From Setomelanomma holmii (lineage: Eukaryota > Ascomycota > Dothideomycetes > Pleosporales > Phaeosphaeriaceae): 64,000 nt of DNA. The translations under genes and the position numbers were made by a program. The stretch lies in the NCBI GenBank assembly GCA_010015745.1, contig ML978248.1, positions 1 to 64,000 of the forward strand, read 5' to 3'. Under the pieces are notes generated by a model that was not told the origin of the DNA, did no database searches, and saw nothing but the letters and a program-made list of their open reading frames with translations. Numbering within the stretch: position 1 is the stretch's first letter; every line of letters starts with the position of its first letter. Shown here in pieces: positions 11,138 through 22,765 of this stretch.

Positions 11138-12032
11138 TTGGAAAATTGAATGTAGATCTTTTCGCTGATTGAGTCTTGCCAATCGATGTTTCGTCAAGTC
11201 GTCTTGTAATGGGATGGCGACACCATTTGTACCTTCACCTAGCGCGGGGTAGCTCTCTCCCGAACGTCGGCATTGCGTCCTCTGCCTCCGGATAAGTCCC
11301 TCAGTAATCACCGCTTACAAAATCATTCTGCAGAAGAACGTTATGTCCGTCATCGCCACCATTTGTCGCGACAGCTATGACATCATCATCAATGCTGTAC
11401 CTCTGGAGCTTGAAGCTTCTGGTTCTTTGCTCGCCCAGTGCGGGGATCTATGTCGGTGTGCGTATTCTGGAACAATTGCTGATTCGCTGGGTCCGGTCTC
11501 TTACTGAAAGGACTGTGGAGCTCCAGGTATACTCCACAACAGAGCCAAAGCTTCATCCTCGCTTGTGTGCCGCGCCTAGGGTCTCTGATGAATCGCGTAG
11601 TCTCAAATTCCTGAACAGGATGCTCGCGTATGTACGAATACAGATGATTAGCGCTTGATGTAGTTTCAAAGAGAGTATCGCCAATATGTTGTTAGATCTT
11701 ACGCGTACCTGCCTCCGCGACAGCAACATCGATGACGCTAAGCAGGGTCACACGTTCTTACAAGCATGGCCCCACCATAGCTTAAGCTGAAGCCCACTTC
11801 GCCCCAACGCCACATAGCATTACCTCTCCAATCCCGTCGCACTTCGGAGGATTTACCACTGTTTACCCGAGACCGGCAACCAAGAGTGGGTAAAATCCAG
11901 GGACTTCTTAACGGTCCAAAACATCCAATTCAGGTGTAATTGCGGGGCAGGGTTCAAGATGAGGGGCGTTCTCTGCGAACAGCAGAATTGGTCTTTCTTT
12001 CACAAACTTTCTCTCCATTCACTTAATTGAAG
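11138..12032. other. Intergenic between divergent genes
   Basis: About 0.9 kb separating the minus-strand reductase and plus-strand MetE-like gene, so it should hold both promoters. A 93-codon plus-strand frame at 11377-11658 has no domain and is not accepted. A pyrimidine-rich tract (TCTTTCTTTCACAAACTTTCTCTCC) just before the MetE-like start is typical of fungal core promoters and 5' UTRs. Confidence 0.5.
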
Positions 12033-13307
12033 ATGTCTACCCTTAAAAGAAGCCCGCCGTTTCGCGCTGAGCACGTTGGCTCACTACTCCGACCCCAGGA
12101 GCTCGTCCAGAAGCGCTACGATGTCGCGTCAGGAAAAGCAAAGCCTGATGAGCTCGTTCCTTTGGAGGACAAGTCGGTGGCAGAGGTCGTCAAGATGCAG
12201 CAGGACTGCGGATTGAAGGTCGTCTCCAGCGGCGAGTACACAAGGCAAGCGCACAGCGTTCCATTTGTGCGAAAGCTGTTCGACTGACTACTGAATAGGC
12301 ACATGTTCTGGGGAACCTTCTTCGAGACGCTTCATGGCATGAAGGAACTCCAACTCGGCGTCCTCAAGGGCTACGACAAGGACATGTTCCGGGCGTACGC
12401 CCCAGACGTCAAGTCATTCATGGAGGCGAAAGAAGTCCCGAATCACGTTACCGTGTGTGTCGACAAGATCAAGCACTCCGGAACATCGAGCAATCAGGGT
12501 GAAGTCAGTCTGATGAAGTCGTTGCTGCCTGAAAGCAAATGGAAGAACATCAAGATCACTTTGATCTCACCCTCGTGGTATCACTTCCGCTACATGAATG
12601 GAAGGAGCTTCCCCAAGGAGATCTACGCGAACGATGAAGAGTACTTCGCAGACGTAGCACAGGCCTATCAGGAGGAGCTCAAGATCTTGCACTCGCTCGG
12701 TATCAGGAACATCCAAATCGATGACCCGAACTTGGCATACTTCTGCTCGAAGGACATGTTGGAGGGCTGGGCCGCAGACAAGACGAACGACAAGACCGCC
12801 GATGAGATGTTCGACTCTTACGTCAAATTCTACAACAAGTGCTTTGAGCGACCCTCGGACATGCATCTCGGTATCCACCTTTGCCGTGGCAACTACGTTG
12901 GTAGCAGGCATTTCTCGGAGGGAGCATACGACAACATCGCGAAGCAGCTGTTCCAGGACTTGAACGTGGACACATACTACCTCGAATACGATACGCCGCG
13001 CGCTGGTGGCTTCGAGCCGCTCGCTCACCTACCGAAAAACAAGAACGTCGTGTTGGGCGTGATCACATCCAAGTTCCCCAAGCTCGAGGACAAGGATGAA
13101 ATGATCTCCCGGGTGAATCAGGCTGCAGACTGGATCGCAAAGGGTACGGGTCAGTCGCGCGAGGACGCCATCAAGCAGTGCTGCGTTAGCCCACAATGCG
13201 GCTTTGCATCGCACGCTGAGGGTAATGATCTGGGTTATGAGGACATGGTGAAAAAGTTAAAGCTTGTGAGGAGTATCGCGGACTCAGTCTGGCCAGGGGA
13301 GCCATAG
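12033..13307 (+). CDS. Cobalamin-independent methionine synthase-like (MetE C-terminal/UROD-type) protein
   Basis: Single MetE-C-like barrel of 406 residues, not the full ~770-residue two-domain methionine synthase. Exons 12033-12244 and 12299-13307. The N-terminus FRAEHVGSLLRPQEL and SGEYTRHMFWGTFF are the hallmarks of the YxjG-like branch. The candidate zinc ligands are kept: His and Cys in GIHLCRGN and Cys in CVSPQCGF. IDDPNLAYF lies between them. It may transfer methyl groups from small donors to homocysteine or a related thiol; the real substrate is unknown for this branch. The intron begins GCAAGC, a non-canonical GC-AG intron. A GT-AG alternative 9 nt upstream would delete the conserved Tyr-Thr-Arg, so I prefer GC-AG. 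Confidence 0.88.
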
Positions 13308-13846
13308 AAGCCAATAGCCGTTAACTCATAGTCATGGCGGCGTCGCGCGAGGTGAGGAGATATGAATAGCAGGGCTCGTATAGCATGTTGTGTCTTTGAA
13401 GCGAGTTTGATGCGGATGCTGCATTCAAGACGGCGTTCGAGTTGATGGTAGGGCACAGTGAGACGGGCACGTCTGCCTCCCGTGAGTCGGAACAAAAAGT
13501 ACATAGATGGATGTGTTAGCTATTTAATGTGAAGCCTGGATGTTTGTATATTCTGGTTGTTCGGCTCGTTGTAACTTTCTTGTAACTGCCACTTCCCGAG
13601 ACGCCTGCAGTATTGATTCGATGTCCTTTTGGCCCTGGACGATTCGTTCTTCAGCCTGCGTAATCCACGGCGCTAATGGCTTCGGAACCAATCACAACAC
13701 GCCAGGAAGGCACTGGAATTGCATAGCACCTTGAAGCTCATTTGAAAAGGCTGAAAAGATCTCAGAATGACGCTGGGTCTTTGTTTCTTCTTCCACAACT
13801 TTTTCGACCACTTTACCCCGAAGTTGGGGAATATCTGTAGGTCACC
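13308..13846. other. Intergenic
   Basis: No supported coding sequence. The 3' flank of the MetE-like gene and presumptive promoter of the following homeodomain/C2H2 locus. A CTTCTTCCACAACTTTTTCGACC tract lies about 60 bp before the start of that locus. Confidence 0.45.
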
Positions 13847-16013
13847 ATGGGTTTGCATGCACGAAAGCTGGAGAAATCGCCGGAGCCTCGAGTGGACCAT
13901 GCGTCTCCGCAGGTGGCAAAATCCGTCCCAGCATCAGAAGGACAACCCGATATCGCCGCCAATCATGCACACAACCCACAACCGATCTCATTGTCTCAAA
14001 GGTACGTTGCTTGCGTCTACTCCTCTTTCGTTTGCTAAGTAACATTCATTAATCGTTTATATCGACTGGTTTCACCTTGTGCCTACCTACTGTGGTAGGA
14101 TGACCAGCTATGCACGACGCACCATCGCTGCATCATTGAAGCAATATTGATGCATCAACTAACATTCACAGTGATCACTGTCACTGCTCCTTGCAATCAT
14201 TCTCGTCGCTGTGGGACGAAGATGATGAGCTCTTCGATCAACCGTCGTGCTGCCCCACCGCACCTGTTCCGGGGCAAGCCCAATGTCAGCTGTGGCTAGA
14301 TGGTTACCACGACCCAATTATATCACCATCGGTTCCATACCTCAGTGATCGTTCAGAGTAAGTGTCCCTTAAGCTCTAGTACATCGTACTGCTTGCAGCC
14401 TGTTTTAGAGAAATAGCTGGTGATCATAATCGTGCACACAAATCATCGCCCCACACTGTATAGATGCTCTCAGTCTGTCACTGTTTGAACTTCTTCAAGC
14501 GTTCACTGATCGTGGTCAGCCAACATATTGCTGAACCTGCTCTACTTGAGGCGTCGAGTCAAAAAGCGCCATCTAATGCACATATTCGATTGCCGTTTGC
14601 CGACAGCTCGGCCACACTCAATGAAGCCGACTTGGATCCCACTCTAGCTCTAGTTCAAGACTTCGACACTGACTTTGGGACTGGCGAGAAACTCGTTTTC
14701 TCGCAGGATTTTGATTTTAATCCAGATTTGATATGGCATGATGGTCAAGCTTTCGCCTCTGAACGCGAACAGCGCTACTCTTGGTTCAGACAAGGCACAT
14801 ACACATTCTGGTGAGCCGCCGCCATGGTTTCATTCCCATACAAAGCCTGAGAACAATGTGTCTTCGACGGAAGATCGTGTAAGAATCCGGTCTAAATCCA
14901 GATCTCGCAACGTGATCCTACAGGAATGGCTTTTGGCAAACCAAGACTCTCCGTACCCTGATCGAAATGCACTGGCAGATCTAGCTGGTACATGCGGACG
15001 TTCGATACAGCAGACACGCAATGCGCTTAGCAATCTGAGGGCTCACAAGCGATCAAGTAGGTGTTCTTCGCGGATGATTAAGTCCAACATCTAATCATCG
15101 ACATAGAGACTTCAACCACCTCGTCAAGAACGCCCGTATCGATATATCAAAAGGGTCACACGTCTCACGCTCCATACCTATACCCGAAGAGCCTAGAAGC
15201 ACATGTGATTCCTGAACAAAACAACGATGCACCGAACGGCATCGGACCATACCTGTCACCTCCATCCGACACGGAACAGGGAAACATTGTCGTCGTACAG
15301 AAGGACTTCATGCTAGCCACCATGAGCACAACGGGCATTGAAGGTGAATGGAATCGCACAATCCAGCCAACTAGCCCATCCGAAACTCCAGTCCATGCCC
15401 AACCAGTTGCGACGCCGAAGCGCAAGGGGAAGAGGCGATTTGCTTCACGGTTTTCTTCCGACGACTGCACGGTTGCTACAGCAGAGACACGCAAGGCAGC
15501 GGAGGACATCACATTGGAATCACTGGCTCCGTTCCAGTGCACGGTATGCCCGAAATCTTTCAACAATGCTTGGTCCTGGAAGCGACACGAGTTCGGCACA
15601 CACGACTTCCACCCGATCGAATGGACTTGTATGCTTCATGAAATGCTGACGGACGGGATCAATTGCATCTTCTGCTCTGAACCAGGCGAGGACTATGACC
15701 ACTTCGATTTGCACAACATTGTGCCTTGCTGCCAGCGAGACAGCGCGTCCGTACATTCGCTTTAGAAGACCGTCTCAAGCAGCACGTTCAGCAAACACAC
15801 CTCGCTACTGCGAACGAGCATCTAAGGAGAAGGTTCATAGTCCCTGGGATCTGGTCCCGAGCAATCGCACCAGGAGACACTCTTCCTGACTCCCTATGGT
15901 GCGGCTTCTGTCGACTCAAGCTCCCGTCGACAGCGATAAGAATGGAACATGTTGCACAACACTTCCGGGATGGGTCGAGAATGACTGTATGGAGCCCCAG
16001 ATTACTTGCATGA
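13847..16013 (+). pseudogene. Homeodomain-like + C2H2 zinc-finger factor, frame-damaged copy 1
   Basis: A DNA-binding protein of the fungal homeobox-KN/C2H2 type. The readable parts, in order: exon 1 at 13847-14001 joined in frame to 14172-14357; an acidic region around 14600-14760; and a homeodomain-like block around 14910-15056 (EWLLANQDSPYPDRN..., ending RNALSNLRAHKR). Then a clean 50 bp intron (15057-15106), a C2H2 finger near 15535-15605 (FQCTVCPKSF..WKRHEFGTH), a RTFALEDRLKQHVQQTH block, and a last finger-like WCGFC...MEHVAQH ending at 16013. Frame is lost at least three times: after 14357, near 14815, and near 15740. There it is 4 nt short relative to the second copy at ~29 kb, and I found no splice pair that repairs it. 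Probably a pseudogene; several sequencing errors or unusual introns are the alternative. Confidence 0.65.
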
Positions 16014-17974
16014 TTGGAAATGGAGACGTGTAAATTTGACCCTCGCGCTTCCATAGTTCCCACATTGATTACTAATGTCTCACCGCGGATTAATCGTTCA
16101 CACTCTCATTCCTTTTATCGTTCGAAGCCTGAACACATTGCCGGAATCAACCGAGCTATATGTACATGAATCAGTTTCAAGGTCTACCACAAAGACTGCC
16201 TTGCTATATCACTCCAACGCGTTTCCCTGGGCTGATATAATCGAATGCGGAACTAGGGTGAACTCATACCACTCAATAAGAAACATCGACTATCACTACG
16301 AATGACTTGTCCAGAATGGCCATTTGACGGTGCGTGCCTGTGAAGAGTGGTCAGATGGATAGACGAGGTGGTAGCATGGCAAGTTCAGCCCGCACATCAC
16401 CACTAAGGCCATGTTGTATGTCAACGGTGACCTCAAGTCAACTTGCGTGATCTTCTCAAACTAGCTGAGCACAATCGCCACCCTTAAGTGCTCAAAACAA
16501 ACGCTTGGAGCCTCTGATCGTAGCAGTCGCGAGGGGAAATTCATCGCTGAGCAATGAGCAACGGGCTGCGCGCCGAAAAGGTCAGCTAGTCCAAGGCCAG
16601 CTAGCGGCCGGTCGACATACCGAAATCTTTGGGTTTTCAGGACGACCTCCTTAAGACTCAGTCAAGTTCCTCTGCTATGTGCGAGGCATATCTAGGGCAC
16701 CTTCTTTACTACAAACACGTTTTTGCAGCTATCGTTGCTCAAGTACGTGGACCTTGAGTACTCCGGACCTGGTCGGCTCTATTACCCTATTAGGAAGAGC
16801 ACAGGGAGACCTCCCAACCAGATGGCGGAACATCAACCCAACCGTCTCCACAGGTATGTTTGTATCCCATGCCAATTTAGCTTTGTTGCTTTGGAACCGA
16901 TGAGAAGGGAGCTTTCAATGTTGCTGACATGTGCTCGTTGAATATAGCGCGTGTTTGAACAAGTCAGAAACGCAAGCCCCGTTCTCGAGCTATTCCGCCG
17001 CAGACACCTCGTAACCTCCGAATCTTCTCCCCCAACACCCCGGCGACCTCGAGATTCAGCATCTTGAGCCGGACCATAATAGTGCTGCTGCTTTAACTTC
17101 GAGCACAACACCATGCGTTTCCCAGCTCGGTACGGACCTCCAATGCCACGTGGGCACCCTCGATGATTGTTTCGTTTGTCCCCGGGATCTAGAGCTCTCG
17201 TCCAACATCCCAGGAGCTCTACAATTGTCGGAGTCGACCACGGCCGAATATGGCTCAATATTCGAATCAAGCTTCTAAGATCTTGTCTGGTTCCAAGAGC
17301 CTCTGACGATATCACTTCACCCCTGGATTCGTCAAGATTTTTGACTGCGACCGATCGAAGCGGCATTCAACCCAGCAACGGTCGGCCACTGCATCGCCTT
17401 CGTAGCGCCTGTGAAGCTTCCAGTCTGGGTCCATGTCGGGTAATGTTATTGGGTGATGCTAACTCAGCTTGATCTTACCTCATCTTTTCTCTTATATCAA
17501 TGTCCTTGAAAGCGTTGACCGTAGTCTTTGCGTGAAAGGGACCGAGAATGTGAGGCTGAAACGACCCAGCCTTGTCTGACCGGTGCGACCGCGTCCTCCA
17601 TAGCTTTTCTGGTCCAATGAAGACGTCAGAGCCTCATCTTGCGGGAACGCACACTTGCTGCATTTGTGCATGCTTTGAGTGACAAAGGATGCGTGAAGGG
17701 AGGTTGCGATTCGCTCAGGAGGTAGAACGAGTTAGGCATTCTAAACATGGTTAGCGCCCTTTAGTTGCAGGCAGCAGCTAGGCATCCACGAGGCTGCCCC
17801 ACTTGCCGTGTCGTCTAGTCATTCAAGAAGAACATCAAAAGCTCTCAGTATCCTCCTGTACCGATATTAATCATTAACCCAACCCATTGCCCAACAAATC
17901 TACCATCTCCTCGCGCGCCTGCCCTGTCGTTCATCTACGTAGGCTTCGCCTGATATTTTCCACCAACTTCGACT
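16014..17974. other. Gene-empty stretch of about 2 kb
   Basis: Several frames of 60-177 codons overlap on both strands, the longest on the minus strand at 16833-17366. None has a recognisable domain or convincing codon pattern, and none can be extended by good splice sites that I could see. I treat the region as non-coding. Confidence 0.45.
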
Positions 17975-19057
17975 ATGGCCTCTCTTGGGTTTCTACCTAC
18001 CAACTTCCAAGAACAGAGTCCACTCTTCGGCGTTCTTCCTGGTGAAATTCGGAATGAAATTTTCGCATATGCACTCATGCAGTACGAAGACGACGCGTCT
18101 GCGTATCCAGAAGATTCGTACTGGTACAGACCTGGCTTCGCTGCGCCGCGCAAGGCAAACAGCGCGCTTCTGCAGACATGTAAAGCGGCATACGCCGAGG
18201 GCCAGAAGGTGTTCCTAAGGGATTTGGAATGGGCATTTTGGTTTGGTGCGTATACTGCACTCGAAGTTTTGCGTAATCATAGCTTACGTCTCGCAGATCG
18301 TGGTCCAGATGGTCGTTCGGGCAACAGTGCATGCATTAGATTCTTTCGGAATCTAACACCCTCAGCTGTACAGGCCCTCCAGAGGGTTCGGTTCTTCACG
18401 CAGTTGTACTGGCTCGAGAGTGGTTCCAATCTCCGGCTGCTATTCTCGATGCCGAATTTCCGTCCCACGGAGCTTACCATCACAATTCGCTACTCAGACT
18501 GGTGGTTCTGGGAGAACAATACGCCTCTAAAAATGGACGAGGCTTGGCTAAGGGGATTCGTTGGTACACCCGGATTGCGCCAACTGAGAGTCGAGTACGA
18601 GACGTTACATTGGAAAAAGGCCGAAATGATGCAGATCATAGAGAGGAACAAGAAATGGAAGCTGCTCGTAAGATGCGAAGGGGAGGACGCGACAATCGAG
18701 GAGGGCTACTTGAGTGCCGAGAAAACCGAGTTGCAAGAGTGGAAGTGGACAGGAACGGCGAAACTCGGAGGACAAGTATGGAACCACCACGGGAAGGGCG
18801 AGGATGGCGAGACCGTCGAGTACGTCGTTGTAACGGATACCTGGAAGTTCGTCGAAGGCGAGCTGAGTGAAGAAGAAATGAAGGAACGGCGTATAGTCGG
18901 ACCCTACATGGGAGAAGGGTACTTGGGTTATGATGACATGACTGACGAGTATGTCTCAGAGCAGGACATGACCGACGAGGACATGAGCGAGTACGATGAA
19001 GACCGAAGTGAGGAAGAGGTGAGCGAGTACGATGAAGACTCAGAAAGTATTGACTGA
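17975..19057 (+). CDS. F-box-like/2EXR-type hypothetical protein with acidic tail
   Basis: Single-exon, 360 residues, start ATGGCC preceded by a CAACTTCGACT leader. Residues ~16-34 read LFGVLPGEIRNEIFAYALM, the signature opening of a large group of fungal F-box-like proteins (LP.EIRN.I). NSALLQTCKAAYAEGQKVF follows, as is usual there. The middle is rich in Trp and Arg with no catalytic motif. The last ~45 residues form an acidic Asp/Glu/Tyr/Ser repeat (DMTDEYVSEQDMTDEDMSEY...), probably disordered. Such proteins may be ubiquitin-ligase adaptors, but most remain uncharacterised. Confidence 0.82.
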   Translation: MASLGFLPTNFQEQSPLFGVLPGEIRNEIFAYALMQYEDDASAYPEDSYWYRPGFAAPRKANSALLQTCKAAYAEGQKVFLRDLEWAFWFGAYTALEVLRNHSLRLADRGPDGRSGNSACIRFFRNLTPSAVQALQRVRFFTQLYWLESGSNLRLLFSMPNFRPTELTITIRYSDWWFWENNTPLKMDEAWLRGFVGTPGLRQLRVEYETLHWKKAEMMQIIERNKKWKLLVRCEGEDATIEEGYLSAEKTELQEWKWTGTAKLGGQVWNHHGKGEDGETVEYVVVTDTWKFVEGELSEEEMKERRIVGPYMGEGYLGYDDMTDEYVSEQDMTDEDMSEYDEDRSEEEVSEYDEDSESID

Positions 19058-19770
19058 TTGCCGACGAGGCTCGCTCACATTGGGCTCACGTCGGCGTTGC
19101 TTTACTCGGAGAATCAAGAGGGTATTCCAAGGGCGACGAGCTTTTCTTAGACACGTGTACCCTCTGACAAGATAGTCTTATAAAGTATCATTACAACCGA
19201 GCAGACCACCCTCATACGTCCTTCGAGTCTGTTCTCTTGTCATTCCCATGTCTTTGCCAGCATTGTCGAAACGTTTCCATCTGTCATAGTCAGCTCATGT
19301 TGGTGTTGATGGCTCGGCATCATCTCGGCATCCGACGGTTCGAAAAGCAATACCATCGGAAAACCTCCGTCGGACTCACTTCTTGCTTGCACGCGCGCCA
19401 GTCCTTCTTCTCGTAGTAGCAGTCGGTCAGCTTCGCGTTCTCGTCTTGATACCATTAATTGGACGCCTCAATATCGTACTTCAGTACGACATACCTGCGC
19501 AACCGGTGCTGAAGATTCTCTTATCCCTGCAATTGCGTCAGCCCGATTCATCGTTCCAGCATCTCCTTCCAACACACCAGTCATCAGGTTCATCATCGAT
19601 CAAGAGCTGCGCGGCAGCAACGCTTGCCTTGTCGTCTTTTGACATCTTGAAGAGCTTGGGGATTGTGCTGAGTTGGGATTGGTGGTTGTGAGTGAGCAGC
19701 ACTCGGTGGTTTGCGGAGAAAGTGCGGGGAAATTCGGCTCCGAAACCAGAACGTCACGACGTGAGGCAAC
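19058..19770. other. Intergenic
   Basis: Contains the terminator side of the F-box-like gene and the promoter of biotin-protein ligase. Short frames on both strands (for example 19383-19691 plus) lack any domain. No RNA gene seen. Confidence 0.45.
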
Positions 19771-22009
19771 ATGGCGTCGAAAAAGATGAATGTCTTAGTG
19801 TACTCAGGTATGCAATTTCCTGTCACTAAAACCAGGAGGTGCATGCTGATGTTCATTCAGGCCATGGAAGCACCACCGAATCTGTTCGTCATTGCCTGTA
19901 CACCCTCAGACGACTCCTGTCGCCATCGTACGCCGTGATACCTGTCACAGGCGACATCATCATCAAGGAGCCTTGGTTCAATACTTGCGCACTCTTTGTC
20001 TTCCCCGGAGGAGCAGATTTGGGCTACTGTCGAACGCTCAATGGCGAAGGTAATCGACGCATTTCCCGCTACGTAAATGCTGGCGGCTCATTCCTTGGCT
20101 TCTGCGCTGGCGGCTACTATGGTAGCGCGAAGTGCGAGTTCGAAGTTGATGACCCGCAGATGGCCGTCGTGGGCGACCGGGAGCTGGGCTTCTTCCCGGG
20201 CATCTGCAGAGGCCTCGCCTTCGCCGGGTTTCAATATGCTAGTGAAGCTGGCGCGCGTGCGGCAAACATCAAGATCCACAAGGAACGATTCGAGAACGCA
20301 GATGATAGCGTGGCTGATCATTTCAAGAGCTATTACAACGGCGGTGGCGTGTTTGTTGATGCAGATCAGCTTGCCAGTCGAGGTGTGCAGATACTCGCGA
20401 GCTACACCGAGGATTTACATGTCGACTCTGGCGACTTCAAGGCTGCAGTAGTGTATCGAAAGATTGGAGAAGGACATGTCGTGCTTACTGGTCCGCATCC
20501 CGAGTAAGCTTGGCCAACCTTTCTCGTTCATTCTTCTTGCTTACAACTACCAGATTCGCGCCCCAAAACCTTGCAAAGATACCCAGCTTGCCATCGTACT
20601 CATCTGTTATTGACAGCATTCATGCGACAGATCGTACTCGACTCGTCTTCTTGGGTCTAATGTTGCAAAAGCTAGGCCTCGAAGTCAATGAGGAGGAACA
20701 AGTGGTACCATCCCTGTCCCGACTACACCTCACGTCTCACACTGCGGCAGACGTCTCAGGCCTTGTTGCGGGTTGGGCTGAAAGCCTTACTGTAGTGGAT
20801 GGAGATGATTACATCAAGGGAGAGAACGACGTCTACCGAATCGAGAAGCCAGGAAGTGTATGGACCGTCAAGGAGCTGAAGCGTGCCGTGAGCGCTGTCT
20901 CGGAGAAGCTACCGACCCTTGCATCCGTCACGGGTAACCCAGCAGATGACACGAAGAAAGATCAGGGCAAGAAGCCAAAGACAAAAGTGGAAGAGATTGA
21001 AGAGTGCATCCAGTATACTGCAGCTTCTTCCGCGGATCAGATACTTGACTATGACAAGATTGTCAAAGTCATCGTGCCTCACGACAATGGTCTCCCCATC
21101 TCCAAGGATATTCCGTTCCACCATGAAGCATTTTATGCCAACCTCAACTGGTACCATAGCAAGCTCCAAAACCCCGGTGCCTCGTTCGGCAAGTATCTGA
21201 TGTACGGCGAGGTCGTGACATCTACCAACACATTGCTCGAGAAGAACCCAGCGTTGTTGCGGCACCTTCCAAGCGGCTTCACATTGACAGCTACGACCCA
21301 AATCGCGGGTCGCGGTCGTGGCGGCAATGTCTGGATCGCGCCACCCGGTGCACTGATGTTTTCGACGGTCATGCACCATTCAATGGTTATGGCACAATCA
21401 GCTCCTGTCGTCTTCATACAATACCTGGCTGCTCTTGCGATTGTGCAGGGCATCAAGAACTACGCACCAGGCTACGATAAGATACCAGTAAAGCTGAAGT
21501 GGCCAAACGACGTTTATGCGCAATTACCAGGCTCTGCCAATAATCCTGTTGTGAAGGTTGGCGGCATCCTGGTCAATAGTAGCTACAGTGGCACAAGTTA
21601 CGACCTTGTGTGCGGTATCGGCCTCAACTTGTCCAACGCGCTTCCTACAACATCGCTCAATCTCCTCGCAAACACGCAATCACCACCCCTGAAAGCTTTC
21701 ACACCAGAGAAACTCCTCGCATCTATTCTCACGCATTTCGAGGGGCTGTATTCCACATTCTGCCAGGCTGGATTTACACGCGAAATGGAAGGCGAGTATT
21801 ACGATAGCTGGCTGCATACCGACCAAATCGTAATGCTGGAGACGGAAGGCGGTGTCAAAGCCAGGATCAAGGGCATAACGCGTGACTGGGGTCTTTTGTT
21901 GGCAGAGGAATTGGGCTGGGAAGATAGGCCAACAGGCAAGATTGTAACGCTGCAGAGCGATAGCAATAGCTTTGACTTCTTCCGTGGACTGGTGAGGAGG
22001 AAAGTGTAA
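19771..22009 (+). CDS. BPL1: Biotin--protein ligase (holocarboxylase synthetase)
   Basis: Attaches biotin to acetyl-CoA and pyruvate carboxylases through biotinyl-AMP. Exons 19771-19807, 19861-20503 and 20554-22009 give 711 residues, the usual fungal size. N-terminal glutamine-amidotransferase-like BPL_N domain (MNVLVYSGHGSTTESVRHC; FVFPGGADLGY; GGSFLGFCAGGYYGS) occupies about residues 6-230. A linker with a Lys-rich patch (DDTKKDQGKKPKTKVE) follows. The catalytic LplA/BirA-like domain carries TTQIAGRGRGGNVWIAP (nucleotide loop), KLKWPNDVY and KVGGILVNSSYSG. The C-terminal SH3-like domain contains ARIKGITRDWGLLL. Both introns are canonical and about 50 bp. Confidence 0.95.
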
Positions 22010-22765
22010 GCATAGCGCGACTGCGGGACGTTTCGAAAGATGCCGCGGGCCAGGGCACGGTCGAGATCGGATCGACAACAGGCATGAGTGTCGCAAACGG
22101 CTCGAACACCTTGTCATTTCGGCCAAGCGAGATCAAGGTTATCGGAGTCACTATCCCGACCAATGCCAGAAATGCGCCGCGTACCAGATTGATTGGTGCC
22201 TTGAGCAAGTACACAACTCATTTTTGCGACTGCCTCCGTTCTGCCACTGCATTGCCTCCAAACACGGGAGGCTATGAAGCGGGTGCGAATTGAGCTGCTA
22301 TCTCGTGCCGTGCCTGCGCTAAAAGCCTATAGCCTTCTGAGATGTGGCTGCATTTACCTAGAAGTCGTCGGTTTGTAATGTTAAGGCGTCCATTGTTGCT
22401 TTTCTTTGACAAGCTCGCGTGGTTGCGGACACTAATCTGGGGAAAGCGTAGTCCGAACATATGGCAGAAAGCTGACACACTAGGAACAACGCTACCTTAA
22501 CAGGAGGCGGTGAAGACGTGCGGAACGATCGAGCCGGCACATGATAATGGCCAGGCTGAGGCTAATTGAAACCTGTCCATGGTGCGATGCCGGTGTAATG
22601 TTCAGTAATGGCAAATACCAGCGATAACTCACACGTGCCAGGGGCATTCCGCCACGCATCACGTTTGTATTCGCACTCCGAGCACAATCACATTTTTGTA
22701 TGGGTGACGTTCCATTCTATTGTTAACTTAGGGTATCTACTTTTTCCGTACGATTCCGTCTGTGC
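22010..22765. other. Intergenic between convergent genes
   Basis: Downstream of both the biotin ligase gene and the minus-strand permease. Only fragmentary frames are present. Confidence 0.45.

Noticed and set aside
16833..17366. Minus-strand frame of 177 codons in a gene-empty region
   Set aside because: Low-complexity basic composition, overlapped by plus-strand frames of equal quality, no motif and no splice support.
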